Shown: positions 53,911-62,173, numbered from the stretch's first letter. The stretch is 64,000 nt of DNA from Coprenecus sp902388455 (GCA_963931615.1 OZ007032.1:1550001-1614000), one strand, 5' to 3'. Notes: a model not told the origin generated them from the sequence alone. Translations and numbers: made by a program.

Positions 53911-53941
53911 TTTGCGCGTTATAGCATTTTTGCTATATTTG
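53911..53941 (+). promoter_or_regulatory. hicA promoter with overlapping palindromic operator
   Basis: TTTG (53911-53914), 19 bases, TATATTTG (53934-53941) is a consensus Bacteroidetes promoter 31 bases before hicA. TATAGCA (53920-53926) and its exact complement TGCTATA (53931-53937) are separated by 4 bases and overlap the -7 box. This is the expected type of site for HicB autorepression. Confidence 0.8.
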
Positions 53942-53971
53942 CAGCGTCTTTAACAAACGGTCTTTCAAATC

Positions 53972-54157
53972 ATGAAGTACAATCAGTTATTTGCGGAGCT
54001 TACCGCAGCCGGTTGTAGCGTTCTCAGACACGGCTCGAACCACGATATATGGTTCAGTCCCCTTACGGGAAACAGATTCCCGCTGCCGAGACACGGAGGG
54101 CAGGAAGTCCCGAAAGGGATGGAACGCAAGGCAAGAAAGGTTCTTCTGGGGGAGTAA
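53972..54157 (+). CDS. hicA: HicA-family mRNA interferase toxin
   Basis: A 61-aa double-stranded-RNA-binding-fold toxin that cleaves mRNA when not bound by HicB. The conserved pattern is LTAAGCSVLRHGSNHDIWFS with catalytic His24, then FPLPRHGGQEVPKGMERKAR. The length is normal. It precedes hicB by 104 bases, with a terminator-like hairpin between, and has its own promoter with a palindrome. Toxin-first order is the usual one for hicAB. Confidence 0.92.
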   Translation: MKYNQLFAELTAAGCSVLRHGSNHDIWFSPLTGNRFPLPRHGGQEVPKGMERKARKVLLGE

Positions 54158-54210
54158 TCCCCCGGCCTTTCTTTTCTCATGACTGAAAGTCCGGAGTTGT
54201 TGAGACAAAC

Positions 54211-54240
54211 GGGACGGCATCGCGCCGTCCCTGATTTTTT
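54211..54240 (+). terminator. Terminator-like hairpin between hicA and hicB
   Basis: GGGACGGC (54211-54218) pairs with GCCGTCCC (54224-54231) around a 5-base loop, followed by TGATTTTTT. It lies inside the hicAB unit, 22 bases before the hicB ATG. Confidence 0.75.
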
Positions 54241-54261
54241 GGAAAATTTGAACTGTATATT

Positions 54262-54657
54262 ATGAAAGTAACGGCTATTATGGAAAAGGCGAAAGACGGG
54301 AACTATTCCTGCTTCGTCGAGGATGACCTTCCGGGATTCGGGCTGGCGGGCTATGGAAATACCGCTGCCGAGGCCAGGGCGGACATGCTGCTCGCCTGGG
54401 CCGAGATCCGGGAGGACATGGCCGCCGAGGGCCGGGAGGTCCCTGATCTGGAGTTCGTGTACAAGTACGACATACAGTCATTCTTCGACTGCTTCCCGTT
54501 CCTGAACGTCTCCAAAGTGGCCGAACTGGCCGGCATTAACCCATCGCTGATGAGGCAGTATACCTCGGGCGTGGCCAATGCCGGGCAGAAGCAATATGAC
54601 AGAATACGTGATGCAGTCCGAAAGATCTCGCGGGAGCTTTCGGAAGCCACGTTCTAG
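54262..54657 (+). CDS. hicB: HicB-family antitoxin
   Basis: A 131-aa antitoxin. The N-terminal partial RNase-H-like fold has MKVTAIMEKAKDGNYSCFVE, PGFGLAGYGNTAAEARADML and EFVYKYDIQSFFDCFPFLNV. A C-terminal helix-turn-helix follows (VSKVAELAGINPSLMRQYTS). It should bind and block HicA and repress the hicA promoter through the palindrome there. A strong terminator follows. A toxin-antitoxin pair on the island side of the uvrA remnant fits a stabilised mobile region. Confidence 0.92.
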   Translation: MKVTAIMEKAKDGNYSCFVEDDLPGFGLAGYGNTAAEARADMLLAWAEIREDMAAEGREVPDLEFVYKYDIQSFFDCFPFLNVSKVAELAGINPSLMRQYTSGVANAGQKQYDRIRDAVRKISRELSEATF

Positions 54658-54702
54658 AGATAGTGTACCGCCGTGAGGCGATGACCGTTTATTAAGACAA
54701 CC

Positions 54703-54746
54703 GGACCGGCCTGGAAGGACAGATATCTTCCGGCCGGTCCTATTTT
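54703..54746 (+). terminator. Terminator after hicB
   Basis: GGACCGGCC-T-GGAAG (54703-54717) pairs with CTTCCGGCCGGTCC (54727-54740) with one bulge and a 9-base loop, followed by TATTTTAT. Confidence 0.85.
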
Positions 54747-54757
54747 ATGCAGCAGTG

Positions 54758-55123
54758 ACCCCGGTGTGTCCGGTGCTGACGCTTCCGCCATGCTGGCCGC
54801 CTGGCCCCGGTCATTGACCCTGGAATATCTGCTGGGTAGAAAGAAGATTTCCATTGACCCGGTCAAACGCCCCTGGAAACAGTACATCGAGGTCTGCGAT
54901 GCCTGCGGCGGAAAACGCTTCATCCAAGACGTACTCGAAGTCCGCTACCGGCCTCCACTTCGACGACATCGAGAAACTCCTCGCCTCCTTCCGCGCCCTC
55001 CTCGACCGCGGCCACACCATCGTCGTCGTCGAGCACAACCCCTACATCATCGATGCCGCCGACCACATCATCGAGCTCGGGCCCGAATGCGGTGATCATG
55101 GCGGCTACCTTCTTCGGTCCTGA
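54758..55123 (+). pseudogene. Twice-deleted remnant of the uvrA 3' end
   Basis: Three blocks match the intact uvrA in order: about 54770-54904 with 40413-40546 (about 10 differences), about 54905-54949 with 40988-41031 (one difference seen), and 54950-55123 with about 41400-41581 (the first about 100 bases seem identical, then diverging). The joins fall at the short shared words CCTGCG and ACCG, so the two internal deletions used microhomology. The copy ends at its own TGA. Beyond it, 55195-55260 still resembles DNA downstream of the intact gene (GTACTCC, CAACCCTCC, CAGGGAAGGGCT). No full ATPase can be made. Confidence 0.9.
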
Positions 55124-55936
55124 ACCCGCAGCATATCGATTCAAGACACTGCTCAATTAAGACAATCTGCCCCTTAATACCTACAGCCCTGGACCGAAGA
55201 TGGTATGTACTCCTCTCCCAACCCTCCCCAGGGAAGGGCTATGTCGCTCCGCTCCAAACAGGCCTTCGACCAGATGACGTAAGCACGGGCCGGATTACTG
55301 TTTTTGAAGCACCGGTGCCTGTCGCTGCCATCCACAGCATTCCGCACAGCGATGAGAATCATCACCCATGAAGCACCGTATGATTTATTAAGCATCTGAT
55401 TCACAGGCCTATCTCTATGACACAGATGCCCTATGGCCTGAAAAAACAGACCATACCGCAACTGTCATATTCAATAGTTACTGATTGACAGCTGGTTATG
55501 ATTGATATCGGTGCCTTATGGGGTAGGTTGAGCGCCGCTGGATGCTTGCGGTCAATGGTCAGGACGCACTCCGGACGGCGCAACATACGGCTACCGGCAT
55601 CCAGCAGCCAGGAACAACCGCACCGCACATCTCTCCGCCCCAATTCTCCCGACATCATCACGTTGCTTCTTAGTTATGTCGTAACCATCTGATTGACCCG
55701 GCATTGCATTTTGCGTAAAAAGTTAAGTGACAGCAAAAAGGCTCATTCTGAGTGGAATCCGCCCTACTTAAAATATCTGCTAACTGATAAAGTACTTATA
55801 TTCAAGCGCATGCAACCCAACTAAAAAGTAACGTGAAGATTATAGGGAGTATCTTTGCGGATAATCACAAAAAGTATTGTTAAATTTGTAACAAAATCAG
55901 TCAGCGCACATTGATTGTTGACTAAACCACCAGCTT
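55124..55936. other. Gene-free stretch after the uvrA remnant
   Basis: No convincing gene is seen. The first part (to about 55260) continues the degraded homology to the intact uvrA downstream region. A loose inverted repeat TGGATGC/GCATCCA spans about 55539-55604. Near the end TATCTTTG (55850-55857) is a candidate -7 box for the truncated reading frame at 55937. The longest frames here show no protein-like features. Confidence 0.5.
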
Positions 55937-55993
55937 ATGAAAAAGATACTTCTTACAGCTATTCGAGTGTGGGGTATTGCATCGTTTATGCTG
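55937..55993 (+). pseudogene. 5' stub of a secreted protein gene cut by a CRISPR repeat
   Basis: A -7 box (TATCTTTG, 55850-55857), an A/T-rich leader and MKKILLTAIRVWGIASFMLF look like the start of an exported protein gene. After 18-19 codons the frame runs into a CRISPR repeat (from 55990) and then the antisense of the next gene. The rest of the gene is missing, so the stub marks a recombination junction. A fortuitous frame cannot be excluded. Confidence 0.5.
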
Positions 55994-56029
55994 TTTGCAG
56001 TCCGTCAAAGATACAAAGCAATTCACGAC
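55990..56029 (-). repeat. Orphan CRISPR repeat with 8-bp deletion
   Basis: GCTGTTTGCAGTCC through ATACAAAG is identical to the array repeat. The next 8 bases (TTTGAAAG) are missing, the end is CAATTCACGAC (one substitution) and the copy is 40 bp long. The deletion lies between two AAAG words. There is no second repeat and so no spacer. It ends 2 bases from the metallophosphoesterase stop codon. The deletion also removes the spacing of the promoter-like motif. Confidence 0.93.
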
Positions 56030-56031
56030 TA

Positions 56032-57126
56032 TTACAGTGCGACAGTACAGGATGCGCCCCAGCGGATACCGGCTGCTCCGTCCGGATTCCACTGGCATTC
56101 CCTGGCGGTCAGCAGACGGGAGCCGGCATCCACAGTCACTACGATATAGGACAGCAGGGTCTCGTCCACGGACGAATAATCCCCTTTCATAGGAGAATCC
56201 ACCCTGAAGACATGCAGGCTGACAGTGCCGTCCACTCCCGTCCAGGTGTAGAACTCATTGTAGTTCCAGTCACCGTGGAACCAGGCCTTTATCTCAGGAT
56301 GCGAGGCAAGGAAACGCTCCAGGTCCCGCCAGTTGTCCTTTGGTGTCCTGTCTATGCTGCGTACGGAGCATGTATCGGTCAGCAGATTCTCAAACTTATC
56401 GGTAGAATTGATATCGTGAGGTTTCCATGGATTGGTAAAATGCTTTGCGTCCGACTCCGGAGGATCGTGGGTGAAAAGCAGGACGGGAATATCCTCTCCG
56501 GCATCCACTGTACCGCTGTACCACTTCCGCATGTGCGAGTCGGGCCACATACCCATAAAGACTAAGCGGATACTGTCCGCCACAAAGGTATAGTGCGTCT
56601 TATGCACTGCGTAATCAAAATTATCCGCTGTAACCGCCGTATCCGGAGACATCATCATATCATAAATACCTGCGGCACTCGCGGCATCCTTATCAGGACT
56701 CATGGGCTTCGGATAACCTATGGCGTTCGATATGTCATGATTACCCGGAACCAGACACAACCTGTCCTGATACTCCTCCCAGTCGCGGCAGAACTGCTTC
56801 CATGATTCAGCTGCCGTCTGCACTCCATGCTGCATCCTGTTGGCGATATCACCGGTGCATATAATAAACTCCGGCTCACCGAACACCTGTCCCTGCCCCA
56901 CTCCACCGTCCAGCGGCAATGCCGTTTTCTCCAGAAGTCCGAACGAGGCAATCATGGCTCTGCTGACCGAATCCGCAGACACGTCCTCCTCTCCCCGGAA
57001 ATCCCGCTCCAGACCGTAATGCAGGTCGGAGCAATAGACAAAACGGAGAATTTCCCCGCCCTGCGCCCACACAGAGCAGCAGAACAGGGAAACGCCCACC
57101 AACACTAATATTAACCTTTTTACCAT
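56032..57126 (-). CDS. Secreted calcineurin-like metallophosphoesterase
   Basis: A 364-aa protein with signal MVKRLILVLVGVSLFCCSVW and the two-metal phosphoesterase motifs: FVYCSDLHYG (D-x-H), ICTGDIANR (GD), VPGNHDISNA (GNHD), LLFTHDPPES (His) and KAWFHGDWNY in place of the final GHxH. It should hydrolyse phosphomonoesters or diesters outside the cytosol. It is last in a leftward run porin - lamin-tail lipoprotein - phosphoesterase and overlaps the lipoprotein gene by 7 bases. This context suggests release and uptake of organic phosphate. Its stop abuts the orphan CRISPR repeat. Confidence 0.9.
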   Translation of the reverse strand: MVKRLILVLVGVSLFCCSVWAQGGEILRFVYCSDLHYGLERDFRGEEDVSADSVSRAMIASFGLLEKTALPLDGGVGQGQVFGEPEFIICTGDIANRMQHGVQTAAESWKQFCRDWEEYQDRLCLVPGNHDISNAIGYPKPMSPDKDAASAAGIYDMMMSPDTAVTADNFDYAVHKTHYTFVADSIRLVFMGMWPDSHMRKWYSGTVDAGEDIPVLLFTHDPPESDAKHFTNPWKPHDINSTDKFENLLTDTCSVRSIDRTPKDNWRDLERFLASHPEIKAWFHGDWNYNEFYTWTGVDGTVSLHVFRVDSPMKGDYSSVDETLLSYIVVTVDAGSRLLTARECQWNPDGAAGIRWGASCTVAL

Positions 57127-58130
57127 TCTATCCTATCGTCCTCTACTTTCTCAGCCGACGCATTGCTCTCACCTTCGGTAGCAGTCATGATATACCAGTC
57201 ACCCGTACCGTCTGTCTCGCGGGCAAACGAGCCCTTGTCCTTGCTATCGTACATACCGTCGTCCTCACCCCAGGTCTCACCTAAAGACACGCTCAGGTTC
57301 TTAAACACATCCAGAGACGTACCGTCCGGTGCGAAGAGCTCAATCTTCACCGACTTGTCGGCTGACAGGCCGAACTCGAACACCGGAGCCAAACCGGGAT
57401 TCTCCTCAAGGGCATCAGCCTTCTCCGACCACACCGTCAGAAATCCTTTGGCCGGCACTACAGTACCTTCGGCTGCAGTAAACGTATCCTCATCGTCTTT
57501 TGTAAAATACACACCGGCTATATCGATGTCCGCATCGGACGAGTTGTAAAGTTCGATGAACTTGTCATTTCCGTTCAGCTCATTAAGTCTCAACGCCGAA
57601 TAATCCACCCCTGAAGGCTCATCCCCATCCGGCTCATCGGGTATTTCATCAGGAGTACCGCCGTTGCTGCGGCCTTTGGTACCGCCCTCGACTATCTCCC
57701 ATGAGGAACCGCCGTCCTCTGTTCGGGCATAAGTGAAGCCGTCCTCCATCTCGGGAACAGTCACGTCATCTATTACGGAATAGTTCTCATCCAGCACCTT
57801 TATCTCATCTCCACCGCCGGATATTCCGAACTCAAATGTGCCCTCCTCCAGTACCAGGAAGCCTTTGGCTGCTATGCTGGAGCCGGAAGGAAAAGTATAT
57901 TCCTCATCCGTTCCCTTGCTGTCCTGTACATGATAGCCGGTAAGGTCCATTGCCTCGTCCGAAGCGTTGTACAGCTCAATCCAGTCCGTACCTCCGGAGC
58001 ACACTTCGTTGACAAACAGCCCCTGTACGTCAGAGGGCTCTACACCGGGTTCCACATCGTCCTTGCACCCGGAGGCAAGTACCGCTGCGGCAAATGAAGC
58101 CGCACATAAGAAAAATGTTCTGATTCTCAT
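57120..58130 (-). CDS. Lipoprotein with two lamin-tail domains
   Basis: A 336-aa lipoprotein with signal MRIRTFFLCAASFAAAVLAS then GC at residues 21-22. Two lamin-tail (LTD) beta-sandwich domains follow: one about 35-150 (LFVNEVCSGGTDWIELYNAS, AMDLTGYHVQDS) and one about 175-325 (LRLNELNGNDKFIELYNSSD, DIDIAGVYFTKDD). An acidic P/E/D linker separates them. LTD domains often accompany secreted nucleases and phosphatases in Bacteroidetes, probably as binding modules. It overlaps the phosphoesterase gene by 7 bases and lies 33 bases after the porin gene. Confidence 0.88.
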   Translation of the reverse strand: MRIRTFFLCAASFAAAVLASGCKDDVEPGVEPSDVQGLFVNEVCSGGTDWIELYNASDEAMDLTGYHVQDSKGTDEEYTFPSGSSIAAKGFLVLEEGTFEFGISGGGDEIKVLDENYSVIDDVTVPEMEDGFTYARTEDGGSSWEIVEGGTKGRSNGGTPDEIPDEPDGDEPSGVDYSALRLNELNGNDKFIELYNSSDADIDIAGVYFTKDDEDTFTAAEGTVVPAKGFLTVWSEKADALEENPGLAPVFEFGLSADKSVKIELFAPDGTSLDVFKNLSVSLGETWGEDDGMYDSKDKGSFARETDGTGDWYIMTATEGESNASAEKVEDDRIEW

Positions 58131-58163
58131 ATCCTGAATGTTTTAATTGTTTTCTGTCCGTGC

Positions 58164-59561
58164 TTAGAATGACACCATAAGTCTGAGCTGGAGTACATGA
58201 AAGTCTATACCGCCGGGACGGACCTCGCTGAGGGCCTTGTTGCCGGAGGGAGTACTGACAGTTATCTGTCCCTTGGAGTCTGCGTACTTGTCATTGTCCA
58301 TGAAGAGGTAATTGAGACCGATCAGCACGTTGCTCACAGGATACCAGTTCAGGTTCGCACTGTAGGAGTACGCGCTGCCGCCTGTTATAGGCGAGGACAT
58401 GTCATGAAAATCGTTCAAGTTCAGATGACTGACTCTTGCACTCAGCTCCAGATTGCCGCCCCTGCGGTTGACCTTCACACCGCCGAACTCGGCATCCTCC
58501 GGACTGTAGCGTCTCTGCTCGCCTATTATCATATACGAGGCAGTGGCGTACCATCCCATGAACTCAGCGTTCTTAAGAGGCTCATGCACCTGACCGTTCT
58601 TCTTGTACCTGCTCAGATCCGTAAAGAGATACTCGCCGTACATAAGCAGCTTGTTCCACCTGAAGGCCAGCTCGGCTCCGTATGTAGTGTAATGGTTCAC
58701 ATTGCCGACCTCGGCCTGCACGAAACGCCTGCGGTCGGTTCGGCTCTCCGGGAATGTCCTGAAAAGGGCGATCCGGTCCTCCTCTCCGCCGGCATCAGGT
58801 CTGCGCCAGCTGGCATAACCGCCTATATGCAGCGTAATATCGTCGTTATTTACAATAGGAACAGCTACCCTGCCGGTAAATCCGTAACCGTCGCTGCCCC
58901 TGTTGCGCTCCTTCTGAATCAGGTCCACCTGTTGGCCGAAGACACCGCCGGAGACCCACCAGTACTTGCCCCACCAGGTCACCGCCACTCCCAGACGACG
59001 GCCTCCCGCCAAGGCTTCCACCACCATAGGACGCTCATTGGCCATGATATAGCGCGAGCTGGTCACCCTCTCCATACTCATCGGTTCCTTAAAATGGCCG
59101 GCCTGGACGGAAAGATGCTCGCTGAACTTATACCCGAGATACATGTCCTTTATCTCCACCTCATTGTAAGCAAAATCAAGGTCAAACTCCGCGAACCACC
59201 TGTCGTAAAGCTCTGCCTTGATGGCGAATCGGGCCCTGCGTATGCTCACCCCGTTGCTGAAACGGAAGACTCCGTCGTCCTCCTCCAGGTCCTTATTGAT
59301 CTTGGACACAAGTCCGTCCACAGGCTCCGTCGGAAAATAGAACGAGGCATCGGTGTAGATACGGTTGTCCAGCCACAGATGGAACTTGCCGTCCCGGGAC
59401 CTGACGTTGAACTTGCCGTCCTTGAAATACACACTTGCTTTTGGCTCATTGCCGTCCGGTGACATACTTACCGAATCCCTTGTCTGCCCGGAGACCGGAA
59501 CAGACAGGCTCAGGAGAGCTGCGGCTGATGCGGCGAGCACCGCTGTCAATTTCCTATACAT
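58164..59561 (-). CDS. OprO/OprP-type outer-membrane porin
   Basis: A 465-aa protein with signal peptide (MYRKLTAVLAASAAALLSLS). A region of alternating beta-strands follows (RDGKFHLWLDNRIYTDASFY, GVSIRRARFAIKAELYDRWF, EIKDMYLGYKFSEHLSVQAG) with HFKEPMSMERVTSSRYIMAN, characteristic of phosphate-selective porins O and P. It ends in VLQLRLMVSF, with the terminal Phe of outer-membrane beta-barrels. It is the first gene of the unit with the lipoprotein and phosphoesterase. Phosphate or polyphosphate uptake is the likely role, by family and context. Confidence 0.9.
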   Translation of the reverse strand: MYRKLTAVLAASAAALLSLSVPVSGQTRDSVSMSPDGNEPKASVYFKDGKFNVRSRDGKFHLWLDNRIYTDASFYFPTEPVDGLVSKINKDLEEDDGVFRFSNGVSIRRARFAIKAELYDRWFAEFDLDFAYNEVEIKDMYLGYKFSEHLSVQAGHFKEPMSMERVTSSRYIMANERPMVVEALAGGRRLGVAVTWWGKYWWVSGGVFGQQVDLIQKERNRGSDGYGFTGRVAVPIVNNDDITLHIGGYASWRRPDAGGEEDRIALFRTFPESRTDRRRFVQAEVGNVNHYTTYGAELAFRWNKLLMYGEYLFTDLSRYKKNGQVHEPLKNAEFMGWYATASYMIIGEQRRYSPEDAEFGGVKVNRRGGNLELSARVSHLNLNDFHDMSSPITGGSAYSYSANLNWYPVSNVLIGLNYLFMDNDKYADSKGQITVSTPSGNKALSEVRPGGIDFHVLQLRLMVSF

Positions 59562-59654
59562 ACCTGTATCTGTTTACAGCCGCAAAACTACCGCAGCGAT
59601 ATTTCACTTTTATGTCATTTCCTTGTCATGTATGTTGCATCATGCGCTACCCAC

Positions 59655-59689
59655 AAAAAACGGGACCGCCCCGCCATGGGACAGTCCCG
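59655..59689 (-). terminator. Terminator after hpf
   Basis: CGGGAC (59661-59666) pairs with GTCCCG (59684-59689). The minus strand continues TTTTTT (59660-59655). It ends the patB-xer-hpf transcript, 34 bases past the hpf stop. Confidence 0.75.
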
Positions 59690-59722
59690 AGTCACTGAAA
59701 ACGTTATATGTCGTCCGAGGGG

Positions 59723-60013
59723 CTATTTGCCGAACCTCTTCTCCTTCATCTTGATTATCTGGTCCTGGAGGACATCGACGCAGTCAACCACCGCGTCCTC
59801 GAAAGTAGGTGCTGTCCTCTCGATGATAAGGTCGTCGCCAGGGATGCCGAGTCTCACCTTCACGGTCTTGCCGTGATCGGGCTGGACAGTGAGGGCGACA
59901 TCACAGCTGATGATGTTGTCAAAAAACTTTTCCAGTTTACCGACTTTCTTGTCGATGAAGTCGAGCAGTTTCTGATCTGCATCGAATTTGATCGATTGAA
60001 CGTTAATCTTCAT
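59723..60013 (-). CDS. hpf: Ribosome hibernation-promoting factor (short HPF/RaiA family)
   Basis: A 96-aa cytosolic protein that binds the 30S mRNA/tRNA channel in stationary phase. It has the beta-alpha-beta fold MKINVQSIKFDADQKLLDFI, KKVGKLEKFFDNIISCDVAL and a basic C-terminal helix (QDQIIKMKEKRFGK). The long-form dimerisation domain is absent. Its start overlaps the end of the recombinase gene by 11 bases, so the two are coupled. Confidence 0.93.
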   Translation of the reverse strand: MKINVQSIKFDADQKLLDFIDKKVGKLEKFFDNIISCDVALTVQPDHGKTVKVRLGIPGDDLIIERTAPTFEDAVVDCVDVLQDQIIKMKEKRFGK

Positions 60014-60977
60014 TTTTACCTCCGTTTTTAGCTCTTGGATGAGCGGTTAAATAAGTATCTTTCAACTGTTCGAAGGAGTTGTGAGTGTACACCTGCGTGG
60101 CTGCCAGCGAGGAGTGTCCCAGTATCTCCTTTATAGAATTGAGGTCGGCTCCGTTGTTCAGCAGGTGGGTTGCCAGCGAGTGCCTCAGCACGTGGGGCGA
60201 CTTGCGTCCGGTGAAGCCCTCCACCCCGTCCAGTTCCTCATGCACCGTCTCGTTCACCAGCTCCGGATATATCGGCTGTCCCGCGTCGGTCAGGAAAAAT
60301 CTCCCGCCCTCCGGAACATCCGGAAACTCCTTCCTAATTCTCTCCAAATATAGTAAAATTTCCTGACAAACGGAAGCCGGAACCGGAATTTCCCGCATTT
60401 TATCTCCCTTACCCAGCACCGTGAACACATTCCTCCCCGGGTCAAAGTCGCTGCGGCGCAGCCCCACAATCTCCGAACGGCGCATTCCCGTGGCGTAAAG
60501 CACCAGCATCATCACCCCGTTGCGGTACTCGTGCAGGTTCATCCGGGCGCAGGCATCCCCCGACCCGTCCAGACCTTTCGAGGCGAAGAAATGCTCCAGG
60601 GAAATCTCCGTGTAAAACTCCGGCAGGCGGCGGCTCTCTTTCGGACGGGCGATACGGCGCACGGGATTGGAGGGCAGCAGCGAGCGACGCACGAGCCAGG
60701 AACAATAGCTGCTGAGGGCCGACAGCCGCAGATTGACGGTTCGGGGCGAAAGGCCCTCGTCCATCGAGAATGCCACGAATCCGCGGATACTGCTGAATGT
60801 CAACGCCTCAAGCTGCTGCTGCGGGGACAGCGGAGCCGGGAAGGCGCCCGCCTCCGGAGCATTGTCCTGAGGATAGGCATAGCGGTAGAATGCCTCCAGC
60901 GCCTCGCGGTAGACGGCACAGGTGCGGGGGGAATACCGTCTTTCATCTGAAATATATTTAAGGAACTCTTCCAGCAT
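60003..60977 (-). CDS. xerC: Tyrosine recombinase XerC/XerD family
   Basis: A 324-aa site-specific recombinase. The N-terminal SAM-like DNA-binding domain covers about residues 1-125. The catalytic domain has ATGMRRSEIVGLRRSDFDPG (Arg I), GKGDKMREIPVP (Lys), SPHVLRHSLATHLLNNGADL (His-x-x-Arg), EILGHSSLAATQVYTHNSF (His and nucleophilic Tyr). This is the chromosomal Xer type that resolves dimers at dif; an adjacent hpf suggests a housekeeping gene rather than an island integrase. XerC versus XerD cannot be decided from one gene. Confidence 0.9.
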   Translation of the reverse strand: MLEEFLKYISDERRYSPRTCAVYREALEAFYRYAYPQDNAPEAGAFPAPLSPQQQLEALTFSSIRGFVAFSMDEGLSPRTVNLRLSALSSYCSWLVRRSLLPSNPVRRIARPKESRRLPEFYTEISLEHFFASKGLDGSGDACARMNLHEYRNGVMMLVLYATGMRRSEIVGLRRSDFDPGRNVFTVLGKGDKMREIPVPASVCQEILLYLERIRKEFPDVPEGGRFFLTDAGQPIYPELVNETVHEELDGVEGFTGRKSPHVLRHSLATHLLNNGADLNSIKEILGHSSLAATQVYTHNSFEQLKDTYLTAHPRAKNGGKNED

Positions 60978-60983
60978 TCCGTC

Positions 60984-62159
60984 CTACTTACATCCAGTCT
61001 TCTCCACAAATGCTCTGAAACGTTGGAGCCCCTCTTCCAAAATTGAGCGTGGACAGGCAATATTCCAACGCATATATCCCTCTCCGCCAGGACCGTACAT
61101 CGTTCCAGCATTGATCCATATCCCGGCCTCAGCCTTGAGGGTCTCCTCAAGAGCTGCCGAGGTCATTCCGAGGGCCGAGCAGTCCATCCACACCAGATAG
61201 GTACCCTCGAGCTTCATTATGGGGAAGGCCGGCAGGTATTTCTCGATGTACTCGCGCATATACTCATAGTTGTCGGAGATGTAGACATTGAGCTCGTCCA
61301 GCCACTCGGCGCCGCCCTCGCTGTAGGCAGCCGTCAGGGCATCGATGCCGAAGGGGCCGGGCCCGCTTATCTCCCGCTGCTCCACGACTTTGCGTACGCG
61401 CTCGCGGATATCGGGGTCAGGGATGATGATATTGGCTATCTTCACACCGGCCATATTGAAAGGTTTAGTAGGAGACACACAGATGATCGCGTTGCGGGCG
61501 ATATCCTCTCCTACCGTAGCGAAAGGCGCGTATGCATAGCAGGGAGCGGCCAGCTCGCAGTGAATCTCGTCGGAGACCACCGTTACCCCGTGCCTAAGGC
61601 ATATCTCTCCCACCCTGCGCAGCTCGTCGCGGGACCATACGCGGCCCACAGGATTCTGGGGGTTGCAGAGTATCATCAGGGAGATATCCGGGTCGGAGGC
61701 CTTCTCCTCCAGAGCATCAAAATCCATACGGTAAGTATTTCCGACGCGGATCAGCTCTGCGGAAACCGCCTCACAGCCGTTCTGTTCGAGGGAGATGAAA
61801 AAATGGTTGTAGGCCGGGGACTGTACTAAGACCTTGCCGCCATGAGGCATATAGGTGCCGATGGCCGCAGACAGGGCAGGTATAACACCGGTTACGGGCA
61901 GTATCCACTCCCGCTCTATCTTCCAGCCATGGCGGTTACCGAACCAGCTGATAACTGCTTCACAATAGGCATCAGGAACAGCCGCATATCCATATATCCC
62001 GTGTCTGGCACGGCTGATGAGTGCCTCCTGTATGCAGTCGGCCGTCCTGAAATCCATATCCGCTACCCAGAACGGCAGCACTTCGGGGTCCGGGCAGGCG
62101 TCCCATTTGAGGGAACCTGTTCCCCTTCTGGGGATTATCTGATCAAAATCGTATCTCAT
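60984..62159 (-). CDS. PatB/MalY-type PLP aminotransferase (putative C-S lyase)
   Basis: A 391-aa fold-type I PLP enzyme, probably a cystathionine or cysteine-S-conjugate beta-lyase. The start MRYDFDQIIPRRGTGSLKWD with LPFWVADMDFRTADCIQEAL is diagnostic of the MalY/PatB branch. LCNPQNPVGRVW and VVSDEIHCEL are cofactor-binding, and the PLP lysine is in CVSPTKPFNMAG. I start at 62159, where the family consensus begins; a more upstream start at 62180 is possible. It is 6 bases before the recombinase gene. Confidence 0.9.
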   Translation of the reverse strand: MRYDFDQIIPRRGTGSLKWDACPDPEVLPFWVADMDFRTADCIQEALISRARHGIYGYAAVPDAYCEAVISWFGNRHGWKIEREWILPVTGVIPALSAAIGTYMPHGGKVLVQSPAYNHFFISLEQNGCEAVSAELIRVGNTYRMDFDALEEKASDPDISLMILCNPQNPVGRVWSRDELRRVGEICLRHGVTVVSDEIHCELAAPCYAYAPFATVGEDIARNAIICVSPTKPFNMAGVKIANIIIPDPDIRERVRKVVEQREISGPGPFGIDALTAAYSEGGAEWLDELNVYISDNYEYMREYIEKYLPAFPIMKLEGTYLVWMDCSALGMTSAALEETLKAEAGIWINAGTMYGPGGEGYMRWNIACPRSILEEGLQRFRAFVEKTGCK

Positions 62160-62173
62160 AAGGGTCAGTTTTA

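Noticed and set aside
54766..55123. Two open frames (109 and 89 codons) in the uvrA remnant as new genes
   Set aside because: Their sequence is explained entirely by uvrA fragments joined out of context; each covers only parts of the ATPase.
55174..55461. 95-codon leftward frame after the uvrA remnant
   Set aside because: No recognisable domain, no promoter, and part of it is antisense to degraded uvrA downstream DNA.
60003..60977. Tyrosine recombinase as integrase of the CRISPR island
   Set aside because: It is 4 kb outside the island, coupled to hpf and patB, and has the chromosomal Xer type layout; no att-like direct repeats were seen beside it.
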